From Chloroflexi bacterium RBG_16_56_11 (GTDB lineage Bacteria; Chloroflexota; Dehalococcoidia; Dehalococcoidales; RBG-16-60-22), in NCBI GenBank assembly GCA_001796865.1, contig MGNQ01000035.1, forward strand, positions 37,380 to 61,874: 24,495 bases of DNA, in the 5' to 3' direction. The notes below the pieces were generated by a model. The model saw nothing but the letters and a program-made list of their open reading frames with translations, was not told the DNA's origin and ran no database searches. A program made the translations under genes and the position numbers. Below are positions 14,243 to 21,706 of the stretch, one piece after another (position 1 is the stretch's first letter; every line of letters starts with the position of its first letter).

Positions 14243-14851
14243 ATGTCAAGACTGCTTCTGGTAAGGCATGGCCGGACGAAGTTGCATGAGCATGACCGCT
14301 TCTGGGGCTCGACCGACGTTCCCCTGAGTGATGCCGGTATACGGCAGGCCGAGCGTCTGCGCGACCGTCTGTCCAAAGAGAAAATAAAAGCGGTCTATGC
14401 CAGCAAGTTGGGTCGCGCCCGCGTCACAGCCGAAATTATTGTTGCCGGCCGCAGCGTGGATATTGCCATCCGGGAAGAGCTTAGCGAGTGCAACTTCGGC
14501 TATGCGGAAGGGCTCACCTTCAGCGAGATAAGCACGCAATACCCGCAGCTGGCACGGGAGCTGAGCAGCCTTGATACTGTCGCCTGCTTTCCCGGTGGTG
14601 AAAGCTTCGACGAGCTTAACACCCGGGTGAAAATTTTCACGGACAAGCTCGGCCGTCACAAACCTAAAGACACGGTACTGGTCGTCGCCCACGGCGGCCC
14701 CCTGCAATTATTAATCTGCCACCTGCTGGGGATTGACGTCCGGCACTGGCGGCAGTGGCGACTTGATATGGCTTCGTTAAGTATCGTCGAGACATACCCC
14801 CGGGGAGCAATACTCAACCTGCTTAACGATGTCTCCCATCTCCGGATGTGA
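14243..14851 (+). CDS. cobC: Histidine phosphatase family protein, alpha-ribazole phosphatase (CobC)-like
   Basis: 202 residues. The phosphohistidine motif is LLLVRHGRT near residue 5, with the second histidine in VVAHGGPL; the arginine and glutamate positions (LGRARVTAEII, ELSECNFGYAEGLTFSEI) follow the phosphoglycerate mutase-like fold. ECNFGYAEGL and the 200-residue length fit the alpha-ribazole-5'-phosphate phosphatase of cobalamin nucleotide-loop assembly. The symbol is tentative because small histidine phosphatases are hard to separate by sequence. Its TGA overlaps a GTG of the next frame and its neighbour is a DUF71 protein, a family linked in part to B12 salvage. The ribosome binding site is weak (AGAGAA). 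Confidence 0.8.
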   Translation: MSRLLLVRHGRTKLHEHDRFWGSTDVPLSDAGIRQAERLRDRLSKEKIKAVYASKLGRARVTAEIIVAGRSVDIAIREELSECNFGYAEGLTFSEISTQYPQLARELSSLDTVACFPGGESFDELNTRVKIFTDKLGRHKPKDTVLVVAHGGPLQLLICHLLGIDVRHWRQWRLDMASLSIVETYPRGAILNLLNDVSHLRM

Positions 14852-14859
14852 GGAGGACG

Positions 14860-15567
14860 ATGTACCGGGTATTCGCGTCATGGAGCGGCGGTAAGGACTG
14901 CTGCCTGGCTTTATACCGGGCACGCCGCCAAGGAATGGACGTAGTCTATCTGGCCAACACCGTCACCGCGGACGGCCAGCGCTCCTGCAGTCACGGCATC
15001 GCCGCCGACGTCATTGAAAAGCAGGCTGAAGCCCTGGGGATTTCTATCGTACAGCAGCCTACCACCGGTGATGCCTACGAGGCGGAGTTCGTTAAAATGC
15101 TCCAGGCATTCCGCGAGGAAGGGATAGAGGGCGGTGTCTTCGGCGATATCGACTTCAATCCGCACCGCGAGTGGATTGAAAGGGTCTGTGGCCGGGCCGG
15201 AATCGCCCCTCACCTGCCGCTATGGCTGGAAGACCAGACAAAGCTGGTGGAAGAGTTTATCGATGCCGGGTTCGAAGCGGTGGTCGTCGCCGTAAAAAAA
15301 GACCTGTTCGGGCCGTCCGTGCTCGGCAGAAGGGTCGATAGACCGTTCCTGGCCTACCTGGCCGGCCTCGACAAAGGAATAACGCCCTGCGGCGAGGCCG
15401 GAGAGTACCACACCCTGGTGATCGATGGACCTCTGTTTGAGAAACGGCTCGAGATCTCGGGAAGCGAAAAAGTCACCCGGGGAGACCACCATTTCCTGGA
15501 AATTACAGGTGTGGAACTAAAGACTAAATTTGATTATCCCGCTCACCCCGAGCCTGTCGAGGGGTGA
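14860..15567 (+). CDS. DUF71/COG2102 ATP pyrophosphatase (Dph6-like), possible B12-salvage role
   Basis: 235 residues from ATG at 14860, with GAGGAGG 3-4 nt upstream; this matches the usual N-terminus (MYRVFASWSGGKDCC). A GTG at 14848, overlapping the previous stop, is the alternative. The PP-loop SGGKD is at 9-13, and later family motifs are GGVFGDID, FEAVVVAVKKDLFG, and CGEAGEYHTLVIDGPLF. In eukaryotes and archaea the family amidates diphthine; bacteria lack diphthamide, and comparative genomics has linked a bacterial subgroup to B12 salvage. The last eight residues AHPEPVEG are encoded by a dispersed repeat (15544-15566). Confidence 0.87.
   Translation: MYRVFASWSGGKDCCLALYRARRQGMDVVYLANTVTADGQRSCSHGIAADVIEKQAEALGISIVQQPTTGDAYEAEFVKMLQAFREEGIEGGVFGDIDFNPHREWIERVCGRAGIAPHLPLWLEDQTKLVEEFIDAGFEAVVVAVKKDLFGPSVLGRRVDRPFLAYLAGLDKGITPCGEAGEYHTLVIDGPLFEKRLEISGSEKVTRGDHHFLEITGVELKTKFDYPAHPEPVEG
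15544..15566. repeat. Repeat hairpin that encodes the C-terminus of the DUF71 protein
   Basis: CACCCC (15544-15549) and GGGGTG (15561-15566) flank GAGCCTGTCGA, the core of a dispersed repeat family (CACCC-TGAGCYTGTCGA type). It supplies the codons for HPEPVEG and part of the stop. Confidence 0.7.
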
Positions 15568-15577
15568 ATTACGTTTA

Positions 15578-15635
15578 CCGCTCATGGTTCGACAAGCGTT
15601 CGACCGAGCTCACGCCGAGGTCTCACCACGAGCGG
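15578..15635. repeat. Palindromic repeat (CCGCTCATGGT/ACCACGAGCGG)
   Basis: CCGCTCATGGT (15578-15588) and ACCACGAGCGG (15625-15635) are inverted with one mismatch and enclose two GTTCGAC-type cores. With the hairpin at 15544 it forms one repeat cluster between the DUF71 and TIGR04076 genes. The open frame through it is not a real N-terminus for the next gene. Confidence 0.7.
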
Positions 15636-15656
15636 TCGCGGCGGAGAGGATATAGC

Positions 15657-15911
15657 ATGACGAAAATAGTCGCCAGGGTAATATCGCAAAAAGGGACCTG
15701 CCAGGCCGGGCATAAAGTCGGTGACGAGTTTGTTATCGGCCAGACTACCACCGAGGGAATGTGCTCCTGGGCTTTCTATACTTTATTTCCCTTCGCCGAG
15801 CCACTGCAGTTCGGAGCGTCGTTCCCCTGGGAAAGCGGACCGGACAAAGCGAGGGTGGCCTGCCCCGACCCGGATAATCCGGTGATATTCGAGCTGAGAC
15901 GCGTGGAATAG
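15657..15911 (+). CDS. TIGR04076 family protein
   Basis: 84 residues from ATG at 15657, preceded by GGAGAGGA; longer versions of the frame only read through the repeat. The whole protein is one TIGR04076 domain: KIVARVISQKGTCQAGHKVGDEF, TTEGMCSWAFYTLFPFAEPLQFGASFPWE and VACPDPDNPVIFELRRVE. Three cysteines are present (GTC, GMC, ACP). The function of the family is unknown. The protein at 10022 carries a related domain at its N-terminus. Its stop codon directly abuts the stop of the convergent gene at 15912. Confidence 0.88.
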   Translation: MTKIVARVISQKGTCQAGHKVGDEFVIGQTTTEGMCSWAFYTLFPFAEPLQFGASFPWESGPDKARVACPDPDNPVIFELRRVE

Positions 15912-16277
15912 CTACAAAGCCAGGGCCAGCGACAGCAACTCTTTGATGTTCCACCCGATGACGGCCGCCAGCAGCGCCATTCCGGGTAAAATCAGTTTTC
16001 CCGGTAAGAGCCAGATGATGACAGCCGGGATAACCAGCTTGACGAGTACCAGTTGCAGGGGCGAAGACAGCACGGATAACATGAACGGATTCAGCTCGGT
16101 ATATCCCATAGAGGCAGCAAACAGCGTCAGAGCCAGGTCCAGAAGCTGCATGGAAAGATATACGGCCTTAAATACCAGTTCTCGCCGTTCGTTTTCAAAT
16201 AATAAGTAATTCCACGGTGACGCTACGGGCTGCAAATTCGGTGCTCGAAAACGGCCTACTCTGAACTGGTTCATCAT
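15912..16277 (-). CDS. Small membrane protein, DUF5658-like
   Basis: 121 residues with three hydrophobic segments. The motif LDLALTLFAASMGYTELNPFM matches the pattern of DUF5658-type small membrane proteins (D..T...... G..E.NP). The N-terminal 35 residues are polar. The start is ambiguous: two consecutive ATGs (16277 and 16274) follow GAGGG. The function is unknown. It runs convergent to the TIGR04076 gene. Confidence 0.72.
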   Translation of the reverse strand: MMNQFRVGRFRAPNLQPVASPWNYLLFENERRELVFKAVYLSMQLLDLALTLFAASMGYTELNPFMLSVLSSPLQLVLVKLVIPAVIIWLLPGKLILPGMALLAAVIGWNIKELLSLALAL

Positions 16278-16411
16278 CCCTCGACCGGAAAACGTTGCTA
16301 CTTTTTAACATAGCCTGCGAACGCGAAATATCCCATAAAAACCGCCAGCCGGAATATCAACAAAACGTAAATTCGTACCCGGGCCGCGTCTTTTTGATGT
16401 CGCGCCCCCTG

Positions 16412-16420
16412 TGCTATACT
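16412..16420 (+). promoter_or_regulatory. Extended -10 promoter of ligA
   Basis: TGCTATACT is an extended -10 element (TGnTATAMT). A poor TTGATG lies upstream at 16394. The start would be near 16427, about 24 nt before the TTG of ligA. Confidence 0.5.
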
Positions 16421-16450
16421 TAGTAAAAATCCGCAGATGAAGGTGCTCAC

Positions 16451-18526
16451 TTGCCCAGCCTCGACGAAGTAAAGAACCGTATAGAAAAGCTCCGCTCGGA
16501 AATTAACCAGCACAACTACCGCTATTATGTCCTGGACAGCCCGGAAATCAGCGACGGCGCTTTCGATAGCCTGATGCGCGAGCTCAAGTCCCTCGAAGAG
16601 CAATACCCGCAGTTCCTGACGCCGGACTCACCCACCCAGCGGGTCGGCGCCGCCCCGGTCGAGGCGTTCGGGGTGGTGGCACACCGGCAGCCACTGCTTT
16701 CGCTGGGCAATGTCTTTTCCCACGACGAGCTGATGGCCTGGTATACCAGGACAGCCAGGCTTATCGGAGATACGCCTTTAGACTTCGTGGGAGAACACAA
16801 GATAGACGGTCTGGCCGTCGCCCTCACCTATGTCGATGGCCGGTTCAACACCGGGGCCACCCGCGGTGACGGATACCGCGGGGAGAACATCACCCAAAAT
16901 CTCCGGACGATAAGAAGTATTCCCCTTACCGTTACCGGGGGAGCCCCTCCCAGCTTCGAGGTTAGGGGCGAAGTCTACCTCTCGCGTAAAGGCTTCCACA
17001 GGTTGAACCAGGAACGGGCAGCGGAAGGCCTGCCCCTTTTCGCCAATCCACGCAACGCCGCCGCCGGCTCGGTCCGCCAGCTTGACCCCCGCATTACCGC
17101 CCAGCGCCCCCTGGATATCTACATCTACATGCTCGGCTGGGCTGACGGCAAGGCCACCCCATCGACCCACTGGGAGACCATGGAGTGGCTGAAATCGCTG
17201 GGATTCAAAGTAAACCCCAATAACCGCCGCCTGAAAGATATCGCCGATATTGAAAGATACTACCAGGAATGGGAAGAAAAGAGGAAAGGCCTTACCTATG
17301 AGGCTGACGGCATCGTCGCCAAGATAAACCAGCTCAACCTCCACGAAGAGCTCGGCGACATCGGCCACGAGCCGCGCTGGGCTATTGCCTACAAGTTCCC
17401 GGCGGACCAGGCTACCACGGTGCTCAAAAGCATCGAAATCAGCGTCGGGCGGACCGGCTCCCTGAACCCCTACGCTGTCCTCGAGCCGGTATCCGTCGGC
17501 GGCGTCACTATCCGCCAGGCCGCCCTCCACAATGAGGACGACATCCGGAGAAAGGATATACGCGAGGGCGATACCGTCATCATCCAGAGGGCCGGAGAGG
17601 TCATCCCGGAGGTTATCGGCCCGACCCCGGCCAGCCGGGAACGTAAGGACAGAAAACGGGAGTTCCGGCTTCTGGACAAGCTCCCCAGGGACGATGAGAG
17701 GCAGCCGGTCTGCCCGGTCTGCGGCGGCCGGGTCTTCCGCCCTGAGGGTGAGGTGATGTACTACTGCGCCAATGCCGCCTGTCCCGCCCAGGTGCAGCGG
17801 CTTATCGAGCACTTCGCCTCGAGGGGGGCTATGGACATCCGCGGCATCGGCGAATCCATGGCTGCCACGCTACTCAGGGTAATTGTCGTTAAAGATGGGG
17901 ATGGCTACCGGCCGGTCAGGAACGTGAGTGATATCTATTTCATCGATAAAGATAAACTGGCTGGGCTGGAGAGGATGGGCGAAAAGAGCGCCGCCAATAT
18001 TGTCAAGGCTATTAGCGGCAGTAAAGTGCGCCCGCTGGCCAGGATTATCTACGCCCTGGGCATTCGGCACGTTGGCGAGGAGATGGCGCAGAACCTGGCG
18101 GGCGAGTTCCCAAGCCTGGAGGAGCTGGCGGCGGCATCTCCGGAAAGGCTCATGTCCATCGGCGCTATCGGCCCCAAGATAGCCGAAAGTATCGTAGACT
18201 TTTTCCGTCACCAGGAAAACTTGGAGATTATCCGCCGGCTGAAAGAAGCCGGCGTTCGGCCGGAGGAAAAAGCGGAGAAAGGCGCGGAGCTGCCCCTGTC
18301 CGGCCGGGAGTTCGTCATCACCGGCCGGCTGGAAACGATGTCGCGCCAGGCAGCGGAAGACAGGATAAAAAATCTCGGCGGCGCCGCCAGGGACAACGTC
18401 ACCCGGCGGACCGACTATGTCGTCGTGGGGGCGGACCCCGGCTCGAAATTGGCCCGTGCCCGCGAGCTGGGCATCAGTACCATCGACGAAAAAGAGCTGG
18501 TCAGACTGCTGGAAGGAAAAACATGA
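16451..18526 (+). CDS. ligA: NAD-dependent DNA ligase
   Basis: 691 residues from TTG, with AAGGTG 6 nt upstream. Domains in order: Ia NAD-binding start (HNYRYYVLDSPEISDGAFD), adenylation domain with the catalytic Lys117 in EHKIDG, OB fold (SVGRTGSLNPYAVLEPV...GDTVIIQRAGEVIP), a Cys4 zinc finger (C421, C424, C439, C444), helix-hairpin-helix repeats, and a C-terminal BRCT domain (SGREFVITGRLETMSRQAAEDRI). The length is normal. It seals nicks in replication and repair using NAD. ATGA overlap with pth indicates coupled translation. Confidence 0.98.
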   Translation: MPSLDEVKNRIEKLRSEINQHNYRYYVLDSPEISDGAFDSLMRELKSLEEQYPQFLTPDSPTQRVGAAPVEAFGVVAHRQPLLSLGNVFSHDELMAWYTRTARLIGDTPLDFVGEHKIDGLAVALTYVDGRFNTGATRGDGYRGENITQNLRTIRSIPLTVTGGAPPSFEVRGEVYLSRKGFHRLNQERAAEGLPLFANPRNAAAGSVRQLDPRITAQRPLDIYIYMLGWADGKATPSTHWETMEWLKSLGFKVNPNNRRLKDIADIERYYQEWEEKRKGLTYEADGIVAKINQLNLHEELGDIGHEPRWAIAYKFPADQATTVLKSIEISVGRTGSLNPYAVLEPVSVGGVTIRQAALHNEDDIRRKDIREGDTVIIQRAGEVIPEVIGPTPASRERKDRKREFRLLDKLPRDDERQPVCPVCGGRVFRPEGEVMYYCANAACPAQVQRLIEHFASRGAMDIRGIGESMAATLLRVIVVKDGDGYRPVRNVSDIYFIDKDKLAGLERMGEKSAANIVKAISGSKVRPLARIIYALGIRHVGEEMAQNLAGEFPSLEELAAASPERLMSIGAIGPKIAESIVDFFRHQENLEIIRRLKEAGVRPEEKAEKGAELPLSGREFVITGRLETMSRQAAEDRIKNLGGAARDNVTRRTDYVVVGADPGSKLARARELGISTIDEKELVRLLEGKT

Positions 18527-19104
18527 AGCTCATCGTCGGCCTGGGCAACCCGGGATTTCTCTACGCGCGCAACCGCCATAATGTCGGTTTCATGTGTGTC
18601 GGCCACCTGGCGAAAGCACAGGGTATCCATTTCGATAAGAAGCAGGGGCAGGCCCGCACTGGCATCGGCACCATCGCCGGGAAAAGAGTGGTCCTGGCCC
18701 GCCCGCAGACATTCATGAACGCCTCCGGTGAGTCCGTCAGCGCCCTCGCCAGGAAACTCAACGCCGCGCCGTCCGATATCATCGTCATCCATGACGACCT
18801 CGACCTGCCGGTCGGCAAAGTCCGACTGAGGCTAGGCGGAGGCTCCGGCGGACACAAGGGAATCGACTCCGTCGTCGCCCGCCTCGGCAGCCGCGACTTT
18901 TACCGTGTCAGGGTCGGCATCGGCCGCCCGGACAATATTGACGGCTCAACCGAGGAGAAGGAAAGCGCCGTCATCGGCTACGTCCTCAGCGATTTTTCCC
19001 CGGATGAAAAAAGTCTAATCGAAACAGCGCTGCCCCACGTCAGCGAGGCAGTCGTCTGCCTGCTCGCTGAAGGACTGGCGGCCGCCATGAACAAGTTCAA
19101 CTGA
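18523..19104 (+). CDS. pth: Peptidyl-tRNA hydrolase
   Basis: 193 residues. The Pth core MKLIVGLGNPG is followed by RNRHNVGF with the catalytic histidine at 19, then QTFMNASGESV, IIVIHDDLDLPVGKVRLR and GGGSGGHKGI. It recycles tRNA from peptidyl-tRNA released by stalled ribosomes. The ATG overlaps the ligA stop (ATGA). Confidence 0.97.
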   Translation: MKLIVGLGNPGFLYARNRHNVGFMCVGHLAKAQGIHFDKKQGQARTGIGTIAGKRVVLARPQTFMNASGESVSALARKLNAAPSDIIVIHDDLDLPVGKVRLRLGGGSGGHKGIDSVVARLGSRDFYRVRVGIGRPDNIDGSTEEKESAVIGYVLSDFSPDEKSLIETALPHVSEAVVCLLAEGLAAAMNKFN

Positions 19105-19110
19105 GTCGTT

Positions 19111-19449
19111 ATGGTCAATAAAAAAGTCCTCGCCGTCAAGCTGGTCCACTCCGTTGTCTTCTTCTTCATGGTGTTTTGCCTAAGTTATATTTTTTACTGC
19201 GCCGTGGCGAGAAGGTATGACTGGACCCTGCTGGCGGCCCTGGGCGCCATTTTCCTGGAGGGTCTCGCCCTCCTTGTCAATCACTGGGAGTGCCCGTTCA
19301 GCACGCTGGCAAAAAAGCTCGGCGACGCCAAAGGCTCGGTGACCGATATCTTTCTTCCGGACTGGTCCGCGCGGCATACCTTCAAAATATCCACGGTCGT
19401 GCTGTCCATCGAGCTTGTCCTGCTGGCCTGGGGCTATTTTACCCGTTGA
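19111..19449 (+). CDS. Small membrane protein of unknown function
   Basis: 112 residues with three to four hydrophobic segments (VVFFFMVFCLSYIFYCAVA, LLAALGAIFLEGLALLV, a C-terminal STVVLSIELVLLAWGYF). The middle loop NHWECPFSTLAKKLGD...FLPDW has a conserved look (WxCPxS/T), reminiscent of DUF2784-type proteins, but I would not assign it. It starts 6 bp after the pth stop without a clear ribosome binding site, so translation probably depends on pth. Confidence 0.68.
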   Translation: MVNKKVLAVKLVHSVVFFFMVFCLSYIFYCAVARRYDWTLLAALGAIFLEGLALLVNHWECPFSTLAKKLGDAKGSVTDIFLPDWSARHTFKISTVVLSIELVLLAWGYFTR

Positions 19450-19488
19450 TTTTCAGGGTCTCCACCTTTGCCCGGATTTAACGGTAGG

Positions 19489-19497
19489 TGATATAAT
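19489..19497 (+). promoter_or_regulatory. Extended -10 promoter of the TIGR00725 gene
   Basis: TGATATAAT is an exact extended -10 element. TTGCCC (19468-19473) lies 18 bp upstream as a possible weak -35. The start would be near 19504, leaving about 18 nt before the GTG at 19522. Confidence 0.55.
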
Positions 19498-19521
19498 CCC
19501 TGTATCTGCGAGGAAAGACCG

Positions 19522-20007
19522 GTGAATAGCAAACCTGTTTTTATCGGCGTCATCGGCGGCGGTGAGGCCTCCGCGGAAGTCGAGCGGACCGCCGAAGAGG
19601 TGGGGCGAGAGATAGCCCGCCGGGGCGCCGTCCTGGTCTGCGGCGGGCTGACGGGCGTCATGGAGGCTGCCTGCCGCGGGGCCGCCGGTGAAGGAGGCAT
19701 GACGGTTGGAATACTGCCCGGGGACGACCGCCGCACCGCCAATCCTCATGTGAAAATACCCGTCGTCACCGGCATCGGCTACGCCCGGAACGTCATCGTC
19801 GTGAAATCATCGCAGGCGGTCATCGCCGTCGATGGTAGCTACGGCACCCTGTCGGAAATAGCCCATGCTTTGCAGAGCGGCATCCCGGTCATCGGCCTGG
19901 GGACATGGTCGGTTTCCATCAATGGCAGGAAAGATAATAATATCATCACCGCATCATCTCCGGAAGATGCCGTGGAAAAGGCGATGGCCAGTATAAAATG
20001 CCTGTAA
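19522..20007 (+). CDS. TIGR00725 family SLOG/LOG-like nucleotide-binding protein
   Basis: 161 residues from GTG, preceded by GAGGAAA. The Rossmann-like SLOG fold is visible: VFIGVIGGGEASAEVERTAEEVGREIARRGAVLVCGGLTGVMEAACRGA, then GILPGDDRRTANP, and IVVKSSQAVIAVDGSYGTLSEIAHAL. The PGGxGTxxE motif of cytokinin-type LOG phosphoribohydrolases is DGSYGTLSE here, as in the TIGR00725 group, for which no activity is firmly established. It stands 21 bp before eno and is likely co-transcribed with it. Confidence 0.9.
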   Translation: MNSKPVFIGVIGGGEASAEVERTAEEVGREIARRGAVLVCGGLTGVMEAACRGAAGEGGMTVGILPGDDRRTANPHVKIPVVTGIGYARNVIVVKSSQAVIAVDGSYGTLSEIAHALQSGIPVIGLGTWSVSINGRKDNNIITASSPEDAVEKAMASIKCL

Positions 20008-20028
20008 TTTATCGCAACGGAGGGCACG

Positions 20029-21315
20029 ATGTCAACGATTGAGAACGTCAGGGCCAGGGAAATACTCGATTCGCGGGGAAACCCCACCGTCGAGGTCGAG
20101 GTGGAGCTTTATGACGGCACCATCGGCCGCGCTTCGGTCCCCTCCGGGGCCAGCACCGGCAAGTACGAGGCCGTGGAGCTTCGCGACGGCGATAAATCGC
20201 GCTATAACGGTAAAGGCGTCCTTAAAGCAGTGGAGAATGTTAACGGACCAATCATGACGGCTATTGCCGGCATGTCCGCTACCGACCAGGCGGATATCGA
20301 CCGCCTGCTGATCAAACTTGACGGCACACCGGACAAGTCGAAACTGGGCGCTAACGCCATGCTCGGCACGTCGCTGGCAGTGGCCCATGCCGCCGCCGGA
20401 TTCCTTGGCGTGCCGCTGTTCCGCTACCTGGGAGGCGTCAGCACCTACACCCTGCCGGTACCCCTCATGAACATCCTTAACGGGGGCAAGCACGCCGCTA
20501 ACTCTACCGATTTTCAGGAGTTCATGGTGATGCCGTTGGGAGCGGATAGTTTCCACCGCGCCCTCCAAATGGGCACCGAGGTCTATCATGCCCTGAAAAA
20601 AGTCCTCGGTAAAAAAGGGCTGGATACCAACGTCGGTGACGAGGGCGGTTTCGCTCCTTCGTTGATATCCAATAAAGAGGCCATCGAGGCCATCGTGGCT
20701 GCCATCGAGACCGCCGGCTACAAGCCCGGCAAAGACTGTTTTATCGGCCTGGACCCCGCTTCGAGTGAGTTCTTCGAGGACGGCAAATACGTCCTCAAAC
20801 GCGAAGGCAAGACCCTGTCCGCGGCAGAGATGGTCGATTATTATGTCAAATGGACAGCCGCCTATCCTATCCTGAGCATCGAGGACGGCATGGCCGAAGA
20901 TGACTGGGAGGGCTGGCAGCTCCTCACCCAAAAGCTGGGCGGAAAAGTCCAGCTTGTCGGCGACGACCTTTATGTGACCAACGTCAGTCGGCTCTCCCGG
21001 GGCATCGACCTCAAGGCCTCCAATGCCATCCTCATCAAGGTGAACCAGATAGGCACGCTGACGGAGACCATCGAGGCTATCAGGATGGCCCAGCAGGCCG
21101 GCTGGACCGCCGTCGTCTCCCACCGCTCCGGCGAGACTGAGGATACCACCATCGCCGACCTCTCGGTAGCGTTGGGCACGGGGCAAATCAAGACCGGGGC
21201 GCCCTGCCGCTCCGAGCGCACCGCCAAGTACAACCGGCTCCTCCGCATTGAAGAGGAACTTAAGGAGAGCGCCAGCTACGCGGGCATGAAAGCGTTCTAT
21301 AACATAAAAAGATAA
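20029..21315 (+). CDS. eno: Enolase (phosphopyruvate hydratase)
   Basis: 428 residues, the usual length, with GGAGGG before the ATG. Family motifs in order: AREILDSRGNPTVEVEV, SGASTGKYEAVELRDGD, LGANAMLGTSLA, MNILNGGKHAAN, TNVGDEGGFAPS, the metal-binding aspartates and glutamates in IGLDPASSEF and SIEDGMAEDDW, VGDDLYVTN, and the catalytic lysine in ILIKVNQIGT, then SHRSGETEDT and TGAPCRSERTAKYN. It converts 2-phosphoglycerate to phosphoenolpyruvate in glycolysis. Confidence 0.98.
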   Translation: MSTIENVRAREILDSRGNPTVEVEVELYDGTIGRASVPSGASTGKYEAVELRDGDKSRYNGKGVLKAVENVNGPIMTAIAGMSATDQADIDRLLIKLDGTPDKSKLGANAMLGTSLAVAHAAAGFLGVPLFRYLGGVSTYTLPVPLMNILNGGKHAANSTDFQEFMVMPLGADSFHRALQMGTEVYHALKKVLGKKGLDTNVGDEGGFAPSLISNKEAIEAIVAAIETAGYKPGKDCFIGLDPASSEFFEDGKYVLKREGKTLSAAEMVDYYVKWTAAYPILSIEDGMAEDDWEGWQLLTQKLGGKVQLVGDDLYVTNVSRLSRGIDLKASNAILIKVNQIGTLTETIEAIRMAQQAGWTAVVSHRSGETEDTTIADLSVALGTGQIKTGAPCRSERTAKYNRLLRIEEELKESASYAGMKAFYNIKR

Positions 21316-21328
21316 TTCGATATGATAT

Positions 21329-21679
21329 GTCATTCCCGCGCAGGCGGGAATCCAGAAAAACAGCTTAATGAAATCCTAATATGTATATATCCTTGGCAAG
21401 GACCGGTACATCATATATCGGCGTAACAAACGACCTATTAAAACGCGTTTTTGCACATAAAAATAATCTGGTCAATGGCTTTACTCACCAATATAATGTC
21501 CACTCATTATTCTGATTTGAAAAGTGCGGTGATATTGCATCAGCTATCATTCGAGAGAATCTATTAAAGAAATGGAACAGGAAGTGGAAGTTAGAACTAA
21601 TAGAAAAAGAAATCCACAATGGAAAGACTTAGACGAATCTTTAACATTATTCTGGATTCCCAATCAAGTTGGGAATGAC
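21329..21679. mobile_element. 351-bp element: decayed GIY-YIG gene between inverted dispersed repeats
   Basis: The left end (21329-21355, GTCATTCCC...GGGAATCCAG) and right end (21652-21679, CTGGATTCCC...GGGAATGAC) are inverted copies of the same palindromic repeat; the outer and inner 9-10 bp are identical and only the loop differs. Between them lies a GIY-YIG endonuclease-like reading frame, now broken. The AT-rich interior differs in composition from the flanking genes. I see no target-site duplication and no transposase. The repeat type also occurs at 14130, so the element belongs to a repeat family in this genome. Mobility is inference. Confidence 0.65.
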
Positions 21680-21706
21680 GGCTGGGAAAAAGCAAACAAT
21701 GTCTGA
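21381..21706 (+). pseudogene. GIY-YIG endonuclease-like pseudogene
   Basis: From ATG 21381 the frame reads MYISLARTGTSYIGVTNDLL, KRVFAHKNNLVNGFTHQYNVHSLF, which aligns by eye to the small URI/YhbQ-like GIY-YIG family (YxxxxxxxGTLYIGVTNDLxxRVxEHK...GFTxKYxVxxLV). A TGA at 21513-21515 interrupts it. The same frame then gives FEKCGDIASAIIRENLLKKW, NRKWKLELIEKE, again family-like, and a -1 shift near 21608-21612 is needed to continue NPQWKDLDESLTLFWIPNQVGND to a TGA at 21704. The Tyr-Ile-Gly and the Arg are still visible. The C-terminus is written by the right-end repeat, as happens in many GIY-YIG proteins of this type. It appears dead. Confidence 0.8.

Noticed and set aside
15564..15656. 31-codon N-terminal extension of the TIGR04076 protein
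   Set aside because: Encoded entirely by the dispersed palindromic repeat; the ATG at 15657 has its own ribosome binding site and matches the family start.
16298..16603. 101-codon minus-strand frame over the ligA promoter and start
   Set aside because: It overlaps the ligA start and its best hydrophobic stretch is chance; no ribosome binding site.
16778..17812. 344-codon minus-strand frame inside ligA
   Set aside because: Complementary to the coding strand of an intact ligA, with low-complexity composition and no ribosome binding site.
20032..21333. 433-codon open frame on the minus strand opposite enolase
   Set aside because: The plus-strand enolase is complete and unmistakable; the opposite frame has no recognisable motif and is a by-product of GC-rich codon use.
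21669..21698. TTG or ATG starts before 21699 for the MBL protein
   Set aside because: They fall in the right-end repeat of the GIY-YIG element; the family N-terminus begins naturally at ATG 21699.
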